Assembly: GCA_900708905.1 (NCBI GenBank)
Contig: CAADRB010000008.1
Coordinates: 274,100 to 338,099, forward strand
Direction: 5' to 3'
DNA length: 64,000 bases
DNA from: Hymenolepis diminuta
Lineage: Eukaryota > Platyhelminthes > Cestoda > Cyclophyllidea > Hymenolepididae
The notes below the pieces were generated by a model. That model was not told where the DNA came from. It saw only the letters and a program-made list of their open reading frames with translations, and searched no databases. A program made the translations under genes and the position numbers. Shown one piece after another: positions 54,201 to 64,000 of the stretch (positions within the stretch are counted from its first letter, which is position 1; the number at the start of each line of letters is the position of its first letter).

Positions 54201-57200
54201 AACACGTTTCTCTTGGTATTTGTTTTGGGTGGGGGGAGAAAACAGCAATCAAGTTTTTGGGAGTTAAGCCCTCAAAATATAGTACAGCATATTCACTCAG
54301 TTGGTAACCGAAATTTTAAAAGAAGAATTAAATTGCAAAGTGAATAAATTGGTAATAAGCCACAAATTCTCTAAAAATGTCTATCACCTGCTCAGACTAT
54401 CATGAACTAATTACTGAAAAGTGAGATTAGGCGTTATAGGCATTTAATTACCTCCAAAACTAAGCCAAACTAAATAAACTACTCTCAGATATCTTAAGTC
54501 ATCAGATGGAAATTTTCAAATTTCACTCTTGGCATACATTTATTAAAAGGTACAATCTTTTTACCCTGGGATCAAAGAGACTAAGCTATTCGAAATAACA
54601 AGATTGATTGTGCACATCATTCGAAAATTTGAATGTTAGGGATTTAGTAATACGTTAGCTTTCTTGAGAAAGAGAATGTTTAAAAATGACTGAGGACTTG
54701 AGAAACGACTATAAGATCACCAATTGTAAAATGAATTTAACCGATAGTAATGATAGAAAGAATAAAATCTTATTACTGTTTTCATAAATTCTTTGTTGTT
54801 TGAAAATTAATTTTATTTCTTAACATCTATGAAGGCGTATAAAGATCGTCATAAATAATCTGCGCTTTGATGTTCTTTCGAATGAATTCGAACATAAAAT
54901 CAACATAGGACTAAACGAAATTAAACCTAATGTCCGATTCTAGCGGTTTTGCTTTCTAATTTGCTTCGATTTTCTTCTCGTACTGGTTAGATAGCGTGTT
55001 AAAAGAGCACCATATGATGAGTGCGTAAACGATTTGAGCATGTGAACTCTACTGATTTAAATGGTGATCTGGAAACGTGGTGGTGATAAAGAATGTTTCC
55101 GCGAGAATTCGACTGAAGTTTCTCAAATGCGAATGAGGACGCGAAATTGTGCTTACTTTAAGTCGTGTGTGTATATGAGAGAAGTAGGCTTACTCATCTC
55201 ACTTTGGATGCTCAAATTTTAGTAGGTTAGCCTACATGGGCTTTCACATAGATTTAGTACTGACCTGTAGTAGTTAAGTGGTGACTGATGTGACTGGTGA
55301 TGTGAATTCTTACCACTCCACTGGGTAGGATAATAGAATGTATGCTGAAAACCTATGAGAAAGCGACTTATTAATCAAATTAAATCTGAAATAATTCTGC
55401 TAATGGAGGCAAAATAACAATAACACCTGAGTATGTGAGTATGAAACTGTTCAAAAATGATGGAATTATCAAGCAGACTGAATAAAGAGTTTTCTACTTT
55501 AACTTCAAGATGAAGTTCATATAATTATAACTTTGGGTAAAGACTTTTAAGATGACATCTTATTGTAAAATTTTAAAATACTGTGTTGTGACCTTTGGGC
55601 ATTACAAGTAAGAAGAATAAGCATGGCAACACGAGTGGAGATCATTTGTTCTCATTCAAATTAAAGATGATACATAGGTGAAAAGGGGAAATAATTTTAA
55701 GCAAAAAATCTTGAAACCAAATGAACTTAGAGATGAAGCTAGTTTTCTCAAATTTACTTTGTGAAGATACGAAATTTATTCTTTTTTTAGTAGTAACCCA
55801 CTCACCAAACTTCACTTCGCCAAATCAGGCAATTAAAAGCTGAGAGTAAAGAAATTGTTGATGATATTAGGCAATACTTGTAGCAAAACTATGTCTTAAT
55901 GGTAAATAAAATAGGTATGCGAAAAAATTACTATCCAGATTGCGCAAATCTCGTTGTGGGCGGAGAAATATGCGCAGGAAGAAATTTCAATTTCATAATT
56001 AATTTAAAGATCATTTAATCTAACCAAGTTCTTTGATAGGTATGGGTGGAATTAATCGGAAAACTGCGTAGCTATCAAACACAAAATAATCACGGGTAGA
56101 ACGATAGAGAATGAAATGCTAAAAAGGTAGGGACGGTGAGAATGCACACTTTAGAGTAGAATGTTCTCTACTCTAGTGGTGTAGTAAATAAATAAGTGCT
56201 TAAAAAAATTAGAAGTGAGATGAAATGGGAAATTATGTAGGTTACACGATTTGGATTTTTATACAAGTTCTTTAATCGCCGGGCCGATTTTAAAACCGTT
56301 TTCAAACATATATCTTGGGTGGAGGAGTATCATGGAACCTCTTTGGTGAGAAACTTGACTTTCCCACTCTTCTGCATTTATTAGCCAGAAAAAAAGTGTA
56401 ATTGGCCATTTTGCTCTCCGGATGTACACCGATGGATAACGAACCTGTGACCTCTGTCCTGACAGACGACACCGACACATATACATATTCTTTATATTCT
56501 AGCTATATTCTGTTACATTGAGTGCCTGTTCCAAGCTAGAGTAAATTCGAATACATTTAGAATGTGCTCCGATGTCGTAATGTTCAATATGAACGTCTGT
56601 CATATCAGAGGTCATGGGTTCGATACTTGTTGGTGCTCATGCAGTAAGCACATCGACTAACATTAGTGGTTAAAATTGGTGTTTCTCTTCAGAGAGGTTT
56701 CTGAATGTCATGTTCCTACCCAAAATCAGTGTTAGGCTTCAATGGGATTGAGAATAGCAGTTAGAAAAGATAATATACCGTCTTCCCGTGATTTAATATA
56801 TGAGTAAACGTGTGGGGATGAATTCCCGTGTGCCAAAAGTCTAATTAGGTCACCATTAAGTATGCCTACACAAAGACTAAAAGCGAATATATTGAGTTAA
56901 AACCTACGCCAATATTCATTGCAGTCAGAGCCTTTTCCTTCAACTCCCGAGTAGTGATGCTTGGACCCAATGCTATGTATTTGTGAACACACTGTAAGAC
57001 AAGGAGAAGAGTTAATAACCTGGAGACGCTGATCATATATAAGTAGCCCGGTTCCTACCTTCTCAGGAGCGATTTCATTTAGGACCTTGACACGTAGGAT
57101 CTGACTAGAGAAACAGTTTTGAATTTGTTCAAGAATCCTAAAATAAGGAGAAGAATAGAGAGTAGTTAACAAAGGCCTTCCTCATCACGCATGAGTGAAG

Positions 57201-60200
57201 AAATAATTGCTTTTATATATAAGCACTAAATAGAAACGCCTTTTGAATAACTAAAAAGTGCATCTGCATGCATAAGTGAGAGCAGCTCTAATCTGCGTCA
57301 TTCATTACTGTATGTGCGACTTAATTAATTACGAAATGATCAGTGTGTGTGAGTCTCTTGATTTATATGTTATGCTCTTTGAATGTCCAAAATGCATTCT
57401 AGAAATTTTTCCCATTCCACCTTGTACGCCAGTGGTTCAATGGTCAATGAACACGTCTGAAAAATCTGATACCACCAGTTTGATGCATATCGATGCACAC
57501 CTAGCGAATCACATAATCAGTCGTAATCTTTAAAAATGGTCAAGGTAGGAATGGTAGAATGCTAATTTCTCTCCATGAACTTAATAGATTGGTATTTGAA
57601 TCTAACAATCAGATTGGTCATATCAAAGATATTGATGGATGAATCTCTATGAGTTGCCAAAATTTTTATCTATATCGTAGTTAATCTTTGAGACCTAATT
57701 ATCTCGGCCTATCAGTGGTGCTTGAAGTGTTTGATCCTGCGGTTACCTCAAGTTTCTCTTAGAGAAACATCACGTTTCCACAAATGATTTATTTTAATTA
57801 CCGGAAAAGTAAAAAAATTGGTCCTCGAATGAGCGCTGCTAATGTTTAATTTCTCTGACCAATGATGTCAGGAACTAGATCGTTCATCTGTACTACTTCA
57901 TTCTATGGAATTATATAACCCTCCCCCCTTTTATACACACAGTGGGAGAGGGGGCGATACACTCTTGTCATTTACCGGCTACCACACTTCCCTTTAATCT
58001 CCTTCTCTCTCTTTTCCTTTTAAATCCTCACCTTAGTTTGGAATTGAGACTGAAGAAATAAAAGTATATTTAGTGAAATATTTCCAGATGTTCTCAAATT
58101 TTCTACTATTTTCAACTGATGTGAACTATGAGCTCGTGACTTGAAACATCACCCTAGTTTTCACTCTCCTTACGGTTCATATAATACGTGTTCTCACCCT
58201 GATCACGTATATGTATGTACCCAAAAGAGTTGTAGTGTCTCTAACACAATTTTATCATCAAATATTTATTTGAACTTTAGTCGGAAGACAAGTAAGATGA
58301 TTATACAGAATCTTGATTGATACACACGTCAAGAAATACTATGTATTCAGTAAGACAAAAATCAGTCCTTGGTTTGATTGTGATTAATGAATTCTGAGGA
58401 CACGATGAATTAAATGAACTATCATGGAAAGTCCTATAATTTCGTTGTAAGCCATCAAACACGTTGCTACCGAGTAATTTGAGGTAGAATAAACTGGGAA
58501 CTTCATCAGCCGGAATAAAAGCACTAACCGGCACACTGACCAACATGAAAGAACGGTGGGCAAATAGAATCTAGGACTACATTCTCATACCGCTAGAGAT
58601 GTAAGTGTCAAGGCGGATAATTCATTATTATTTATATCTGCCATATTTATATTATTGATTCATTTGCAATATCATGATCATAAATGAAATTGATTTGGTG
58701 CTCAAATAATGTTCTCTTCTCTTTCTGTGATTGGGATATCAGAATGTAGATTGAAACAGAAAGTGGTCGTTGGAATAAGTTGGTTGCTTCATTTTCGCTC
58801 ATACACTCTTTAAAACCTCTTGGTTGTCAGTTTTAAATTCCATACTCTTTATGCCCTTTCATTCTCTCTTGTTTTTGAGCACTGCCCTAATAAATCCTTG
58901 TTTAGACCACACCCCCTACATTACAATATTACGATAAAGTTCAGTTCTTGTTTTGATGTGATAAGACGAATTCTGATGACAAAGTAAATCAACGACACTA
59001 GAAACCTAATCATCTCTTCTTTATTAAAAAGCCTTGGAGTTGCATATGGTATGATGAATAATCTTAAGGATGGAGTCGGTACTTGGATTAGAGATATGAC
59101 TGTTAATCTGTCTTGTTTCTACTAAATGCGTTATCGCGCCTGCTTAAGACATCACTCAGTAGCAAAAAGGAATAACAAAGTAAGCCTTAAGTTTCACCAG
59201 ATCACGTTTTATACGATCTTGTATAGTTAATTAAGAGAGGAGCAAAGGTTGCCACAGATATTATCCTTATTTGAGAGAAAAACTGTGAGGAGAATTGAGT
59301 AATATATAAAAACTTTTCTACAAAAAAATTTATGATTCTTTTTATCACAATGAATAAGAGATTATCATAACCGCTATAATCTATATTAAACTCGTTAGGT
59401 TTTAACTACTAATTTCAAATCCTAGAAGTATATAACTCACGTTTGAAGATGAGATATCCATATTTGGCATGATTTCTTTTCTGTACTCAGTCCCAGCTGG
59501 CATTTATTTCCCGGTGGCCACCAAATACCTATTCCATTAGTAAGTTCATCGGGACCTCCTCCGCATCCAGATGACCCGTTTTCACTTCCACCTTCCATAT
59601 CCTCCTCTGTACTCGCCGCAGAAGATATTCCGGAACTGGAAGAGCAGAGTATCTGTGAAAGTGGTGGAGTTATTTTGACCACTGGGATTGCAAGGTCCGT
59701 CTGGGGAGTAGATGTAGAAGAACAGGAAGCACTGGCTGGTGAAAATAGTCCAAGAAAGGTCAACGGTAGCCGTGCAAGGGTCTCAAAAACTCCTGAGGGT
59801 CGGTGTAGGGGAGTTGGAGGGATTCCAGAGGGAAATCTAGAGTTCCACTTAGAGCTAGAACTATTTCCAAGGGAGGTGCTAGCTGTAGAGGACTTGGGCT
59901 GACAACACTTGGAGGCTAGAAGGAGACTATCTGAGAAGAGAAACGCGGAGATCTCACATGGAGCATCCACTGATCGGTTAAATGCTTTCTAGGGGGGATT
60001 TAAACAGGGAAATTTCCTTTATTTGAATAACAGGCGAAGTTTATAATCGTTTACGATATGCATATTTTGATGAGATTATGGTATTTCTAAGTCTATTTGA
60101 GGACCTAAAGGCGTACATGAAAAAAGAGAAGTAGTTCTATCAATAGTAGCAGATATTCCTATTTTATTTAGTTTAGCGACTCAGACTACCTTGTAAAATC

Positions 60201-63200
60201 AAAATACAATGTTAGCAAAACAAGAGATTATTTGGTTGCAGTTTACGTCAGATTATAAAGTTAAAATATCTTTGTCTACCTCGTGGACTGATTGATGTGT
60301 CAGAACCAGACAAAAAGACATCACATGATCTAGAATCAATGCATGAATGCAGATGTACCTATTGTGTAATCTTTATTCAACATAAAAACTCGAGGTATTT
60401 ATACTACCTAGCCAGGTACCTTGTAGGCTGATATTCTTGTATAGGGCGTCACATAAGTCCCATCGAGTTTTGAAATAGTGTGGAATTCTTCCAGTCATTT
60501 GAGTCTCATTTTTCTGATTTAACGCTTAACGTGAGAGTTAACTTTAGTATCCAGACCATTTGCTGAGTATGATTACTGATTCTGGTGAAGACATTTTAAT
60601 TCACGATTTAGTAAAGACAACAATAATGTCAAAGAGATATATTTGCATGATAGTTAATCGCATCTAAGAGTTTCGAAATCGAAAGTTTCTAAGAATTAAC
60701 AGTGAAAGGTTTTTTTAATCTGTCCATTGTCAGTTACTATCTCATTTTTGACAATTTCGCCCCAGAGTAAACGTCATGTAAACTACTGTAATTAATCGTT
60801 CGAATTTCTCCTGCTATATATTTCTAAAACCTTTTGCTACCTTTTCTGAGTTTCTTCAAAATAGACGTGCTACCAATATAAAAAACCTTATAGCGTTTTC
60901 ATTACTACCATTACCCATAGTAATCTAAAAAAATTACAGTTTTTAATTGCGGGAGGCAACTGAAATCGATTAACAAAAAGGTCAACAAATGATAAAGAGG
61001 AGGGAATCAAAAAGATCGTGGGGGAGAGACATCAAGAAGCCTTACTTTATTTGAATTTGGGTTACACAGTTTTAATAAAATTTCATGATTCATCCCTGGA
61101 TTGCGGCAAACGCTTGTCTACGATGTCCACTGTTCATTGACCGGCATTTGCAGTAAAAATGGGTCAGCCTCTACACTCCAATTAATTTTTACAAATAGTT
61201 GAGGAAGCAAATGATCTTACATTTTATTTGATGGCTTGCGATTTTATCATAGTAGAAGTGAATCTAACTTGTGTATTTAATAATGCGCATAACCAAAATT
61301 CATTACTTTAAACAAGAATTCCAGGTTAGGAAGGGAAAATTAAAATTTTAAAACTTCGTTGTGATTGTTGATTTAAAGTAGATGCCATCTTCTAGATAGT
61401 GCTATTTCAAGTACTCAGTTTTTTGGTAACATTTTCTTTTATATTCCTTTTCCAAACGTCAGCTTAAGTGTCAGAGACTTCTAGGTTTAGTCAGTTGGGA
61501 GAAATTTTGGCCCTATTCTCAATGAGATACTTAATTCTCCCTATTGTGGTAATAAGATAGTCTGACAAATGCGTTATTTATATTTTTTTCCCATTTTTAA
61601 CCCCAATTTGGATTTTGGAGGTTTAAACAAATGTTTAATTATTTGAATTCATCTTGAGTAAGAATTTTCTGGAGTGATTGAATTTTGATAATTTGTTTAT
61701 TTATTATTGGAAAATAGAAAAGAAAAGAAACAGCATTCCTTTTATATATTAATACTTATTTGGTAGGTGTATATATTCAAATCACGCTATTTGTATTGAT
61801 GGCTTGGCATCACATCCAAGGACCAAATGGAGTTCTTAGATCACTTGGTGTTATTCATCTTTGCACCAGAATTAATCATTGTGGGTATTATCTTAAACAT
61901 ACTTCAAGCGCCACAGTTATCTCTTATGTGGACAAAGGTGCAACCGCTACACAGAGTTTTAGAAGCACTTTTTTTCCCTAACAGCTTGAAAATCAGTTGT
62001 TTGAATAGCTTAAAAGGTAAGAATATTTGGTCTAGTTATGGATAATAATTTGCACTATTACCGGATAAGAGATTGGAAGCTATACCGAAGAGTCAGTGTA
62101 TCATATTTAACTTGTTGAACACAAGCCTATTATGCATCTTAGTCAGTGACAGGTTACCCTTTTTCCAACTGATGGTTGACTTTGCAAGGCATATTCAAGG
62201 AACGATGTTTTATTGAAAAATAATGATTTGCGTAAAATCCATTTGCTGAATATTATCACCTATTTTATTTTATCACAAGTATCTGCAAAATAATATAAAC
62301 ATAAGTAATGAAGAATACAGGGAGAAGTAAAAAAAAAGAATTCTTTGAATAAGCTAACCGAGAAGCAGAGTAATATGTTGTATGGAAATTTTCATGGAAT
62401 GGGAATTTCTAGAACTCTATTTATTAAAGCAAAATAAACCTCGATTCTTAAAGTGATGAAACTAGAAGAATGATTTAAGGATGTGAAGAGATTGATCGAA
62501 ATCCGGACTAAAAAATCAATAACTAGAAAGACAAAGACTCTTAAAAAAGTTCAATATGCAAATAAGTGTTTTTGATATAAAAGCATGCGTTTAATTTCTT
62601 CAACATGGAGAGTAGAATTTTGTTAGAACTAAGCAACTTAATAAAAAATTTTTATCGATTGACAACGTTATCAAACTGTAGTGAACTGGGCAATATTAGA
62701 TATGTCGATACCATTTTCATTAGCTGTAGAGGAGATACAAATAAATCGTGATAACATGACAAACTATAGGAATATATCAATCAGCCAATGAGGTCTAAAT
62801 ATAGCAGACATGATCCCACACACAAATCAGGGACTCAAATGATGAAAATTGAATATTAGAACATCGTAACGTGAATTCTCTCCTCTTGAAAATGTGGAAA
62901 ACTCAATGCTGCTGATTTCAATTCACGGAAGACTTGCGTTGTGCTAACTTCATCTCCTGCTTATTGTTGACCTCTCTTTTTTTAATAAACTATTTGGTTC
63001 TTTGTTATTCCACCATTTAGATACTTTTTTCATAATTAAACTTGAAAAAGTTGTTTTACTGTGTGGTGATAATAATAATAATCCAGCGATAAATTGGGCG
63101 ATAGTACCTGCAAATTCGGATTCAAAAAGTATGAAGATGACAACTTACCAATACAGCAGTGGCAGACGTTTCACAGAGGAATTTCCTATAAGCTGCTGAT

Positions 63201-63802
63201 GAGATCGTCTTTTGATTTTCGTGTTGAAGAGTTGGTATAAGCATAGGCAACACGCTTTTCATTCTAAAATAAAAATATATCGTTTAATTAAAGTGATTAA
63301 ACTAGAATGTATTCTTGCAATTTAAGAGTGGATCATTATCGATTATATTTTATACTTAGTATACAAACTGTTACTACTTAGATATTATAGACAAAATGAA
63401 GATTAAGTATTAAGTTACTTACGATATCAGTCGTTCATTATGACCGGCGATTAAGATTGCACTAACGGGCATTCCACGATATTCTTCTTTCTGAAAAGGG
63501 AAAAGGGATAAATTTCATTCCTTTTGGAGCATTCTTTTTATGAATGTTTATAATATTCTTACCATTTGACTCACGAAAACTTCATAAGAATCTAAGAAAC
63601 TGGAAAAGTCGGAATGAAGCTCCTTCAACTCCACTTCATTTTCAGTCTTCGTAGTGGAGCCTTGAAGTGTCGAACGTCGTTGACGTTTGCCTTTTCCAGC
63701 TGACTTGTATTTGCGAATTTCACCTTCGCAAAGGTATTTCACTGACTTTGCCCAGTTCACCGTAAGTTTTAACTCCGCCAAATAATCGGACACACAATGA
63801 AC
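44083..63802 (-). CDS. ARHGAP20: PH-RA-RhoGAP protein similar to ARHGAP20, 5'-truncated by the window edge, 14 exons
   Basis: A GTPase-activating protein for Rho-family GTPases. In ARHGAP20 the RA domain binds Rap1 and the PH domain binds lipids. Exons: 63563-63802, 63423-63490, 63149-63263, 59441-59988, 57059-57137, 56908-56991, 52295-52370, 52042-52221, 51580-51965, 51338-51502, 51151-51260, 48896-49272, 48771-48822, 44083-45298; 3696 nt, 1231 residues visible, phases consistent. Residues 1-120 are unassigned and Lys/Arg-rich (GKGKRQRRS). PH is about 120-325 and interrupted. RA is about 330-410 with VKVLNEIAPEKC, TTRELKEKAL and LPLSDEDRPF. RhoGAP is about 575-760 with FGIFGRLP, Arg finger Arg610 in LTEGIFRKS, and KYFSEIPGHLL. 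The last exon encodes a long Ser/Pro-rich tail with PPPIPPRNRRKS, a likely SH3 ligand. The junction 63149 to 59988 is the least certain, since an exon could be missing there. The intron 49273-51150 uses a GC donor in this model. Confidence 0.82.
45299..48770. other. Intron of the RhoGAP gene, 3.5 kb
   Basis: No coding segment recognised on either strand. AT-rich, without strong repeats that I can see. Confidence 0.6.
49990..50260 (+). repeat. Dispersed repeat family A, copy 3
   Basis: Contains CTCCAACTGAACATTCTCAA, GGAATGAAGTTTTAGGGG, TCTTGGTTTCACAACTGG and TATTATATTGAAAGCTATGA, in the same order as in the other copies. Lies in the same intron of the RhoGAP gene as copy 4, same orientation. 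Confidence 0.65.
50825..51130 (+). repeat. Dispersed repeat family A, copy 4
   Basis: Contains GTGATGCCACCATTCAATCT, ATGAAAACCAACATCA, GGGAATGAAGTTTTT and AGTATTGTATTGAAAGCTAG. It ends only about 20 bp from the splice donor at 51150 of the RhoGAP gene. Confidence 0.65.
52371..56907. other. Intron of the RhoGAP gene, 4.5 kb
   Basis: Splits the RA domain. Open frames such as 56259-56486 (minus) and 52488-52679 (plus) match no family known to me. A SINE-like phrase lies just upstream of 56700. The acceptor at 52371, AACAAG, has no strong pyrimidine tract but fits the phase. Confidence 0.5.
56560..56660 (+). repeat. tRNA-like SINE relic
   Basis: Plus strand GTCATGGGTTCGATACTTGT matches a Pol III B box and the phrases found inverted at about 8400, 16500 and 40120. 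Lies inside the exon-free part of a plus-strand stretch opposite the RhoGAP gene. A poor match to a complete tRNA. Confidence 0.38.
59989..63148. other. Intron of the RhoGAP gene, 3.2 kb
   Basis: Contains repeat family B copy 2 (60905-61260). Two overlapping plus-strand open frames at 61760-62045 resemble nothing known. A further small RhoGAP exon could be hidden here, because the PH domain start is short. Confidence 0.5.
60905..61260 (+). repeat. Dispersed repeat family B, copy 2
   Basis: Matches 30545-30900 in the same orientation: AAAAAAATTACAGTTTTTAA, GGCAACTGAAATCGATTAAC, CAACAAATGATAAAGAG and a later ATCTTACATTTT block. Roughly 70 percent similar by eye over the first 120 bases. Confidence 0.6.
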
Positions 63803-64000
63803 CTGGATGGGGAATAAGAAAATTTTAAGTAATGGTCCCAGAGACTCAAGCAATAGATTTGCGACGAGTGGAATGGTTTAGTCCCAATTATATTATTGAA
63901 ATTGGAATTCTATCATTAAATCTACGTCAAGAGGAAACATTCTTGGGGTTCATGTATTAATCAATTTGGATTTACCACCTTTTCACTTATCTATTTCCAT
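63803..64000. other. Intron upstream of the first visible RhoGAP exon
   Basis: Starts at a clear acceptor (TTATTCCCCATCCAG on the minus strand). No further exon is recognised before the window ends. Confidence 0.6.

Larger units (their letters stand above)
52042..57137 (-). other. RA-domain exons of the RhoGAP gene
   Basis: Exons 57059-57137, 56908-56991, 52295-52370 and 52042-52221. Strand one reads QILRVKVLNEI, followed by HKYIALGPSITTRELKEKAL and an LPLSDEDRPFLL segment. This follows the Ras-association pattern in which a basic ubiquitin-like strand pair and helix precede an LxDDExP turn. The intron between 56908 and 52370 is 4.5 kb. Confidence 0.7.
59441..63263 (-). other. PH-domain exons of the RhoGAP gene
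   Basis: Exon 63149-63263 gives RKFLCETSATAVL, and exon 59441-59988 continues with VDAPCEISAFLFSDSLLLAS, a PH strand pattern shared with ARHGAP20 and RhoGEF PH domains. Then about 120 Ser/Thr/Gly-rich residues intervene before IGIWWPPGNKCQLGL and KKSCQIWISHLQT, which look like the closing strand and C-terminal helix. The intron between the two exons is 3.2 kb. Confidence 0.68.

Noticed and set aside
56259..57172. A separate small gene opposite or between RhoGAP exons
   Set aside because: The only supported coding parts here are the two RA exons, which chain in phase with neighbours.
61760..62045. Two overlapping plus-strand open frames of 72-73 codons
   Set aside because: No recognisable motif, no splice or context support, inside an intron of the opposite-strand gene.

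Overview
The window is eukaryotic. Coding sequence is split into many short exons with GT-AG introns, base composition is AT-rich, and introns range from 38 bp to several kb. The proteins belong to animal families. Very short introns, a decayed mariner element and AT-rich introns fit a parasitic flatworm, possibly a tapeworm, but the sequence does not fix the species and this is inference. I found no bacterial-type operon, CRISPR array, rRNA or intact tRNA gene.

Three multi-exon genes could be rebuilt by eye, all on the minus strand. (1) 7504..25252 is a complete C2-WW4-HECT E3 ubiquitin ligase of the NEDD4 superfamily, WWP/ITCH/Su(dx) clade: 13 exons, 822 codons plus stop, catalytic Cys790. 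(2) 27471..38555 is a complete DNA topoisomerase III alpha: 17 exons, 1071 codons plus stop, active-site Tyr348, two GRF zinc fingers and a C-terminal CCHC knuckle. (3) 44083..63802 is the 3' part, 14 exons, of a PH-RA-RhoGAP protein closest to ARHGAP20; its 5' end lies beyond the right edge. In each model the exon phases match at every junction and the summed length is a multiple of three, which strongly supports the models.

Layout: 1..7503 is gene-poor, with a reverse-transcriptase relic at the left edge and one mariner copy. Next come the E3 ligase, a 2.2 kb spacer, TOP3A (which carries a second, inverted, almost identical mariner copy in its fourth intron), a 5.5 kb spacer with a doubtful LTR-element relic, and the RhoGAP gene to the right end. 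Introns hold at least two dispersed repeat families and several tRNA-like SINE relics. The three genes act in unrelated pathways: protein ubiquitylation, resolution of DNA recombination and replication intermediates, and Rho GTPase signalling. Co-orientation is the only visible link.

I did not find a clearly new biological system. The points most worth a second look are: a possible mitochondrial/nuclear switch at the TOP3A start, where a splice-acceptor-like site lies inside the presumed targeting peptide; two inferred GC-AG introns; a 29-nt microexon beside a 38-nt intron; loss of the conserved RhoGAP asparagine; and the two inverted mariner copies that share the same 50-N gap, which looks like an assembly effect.
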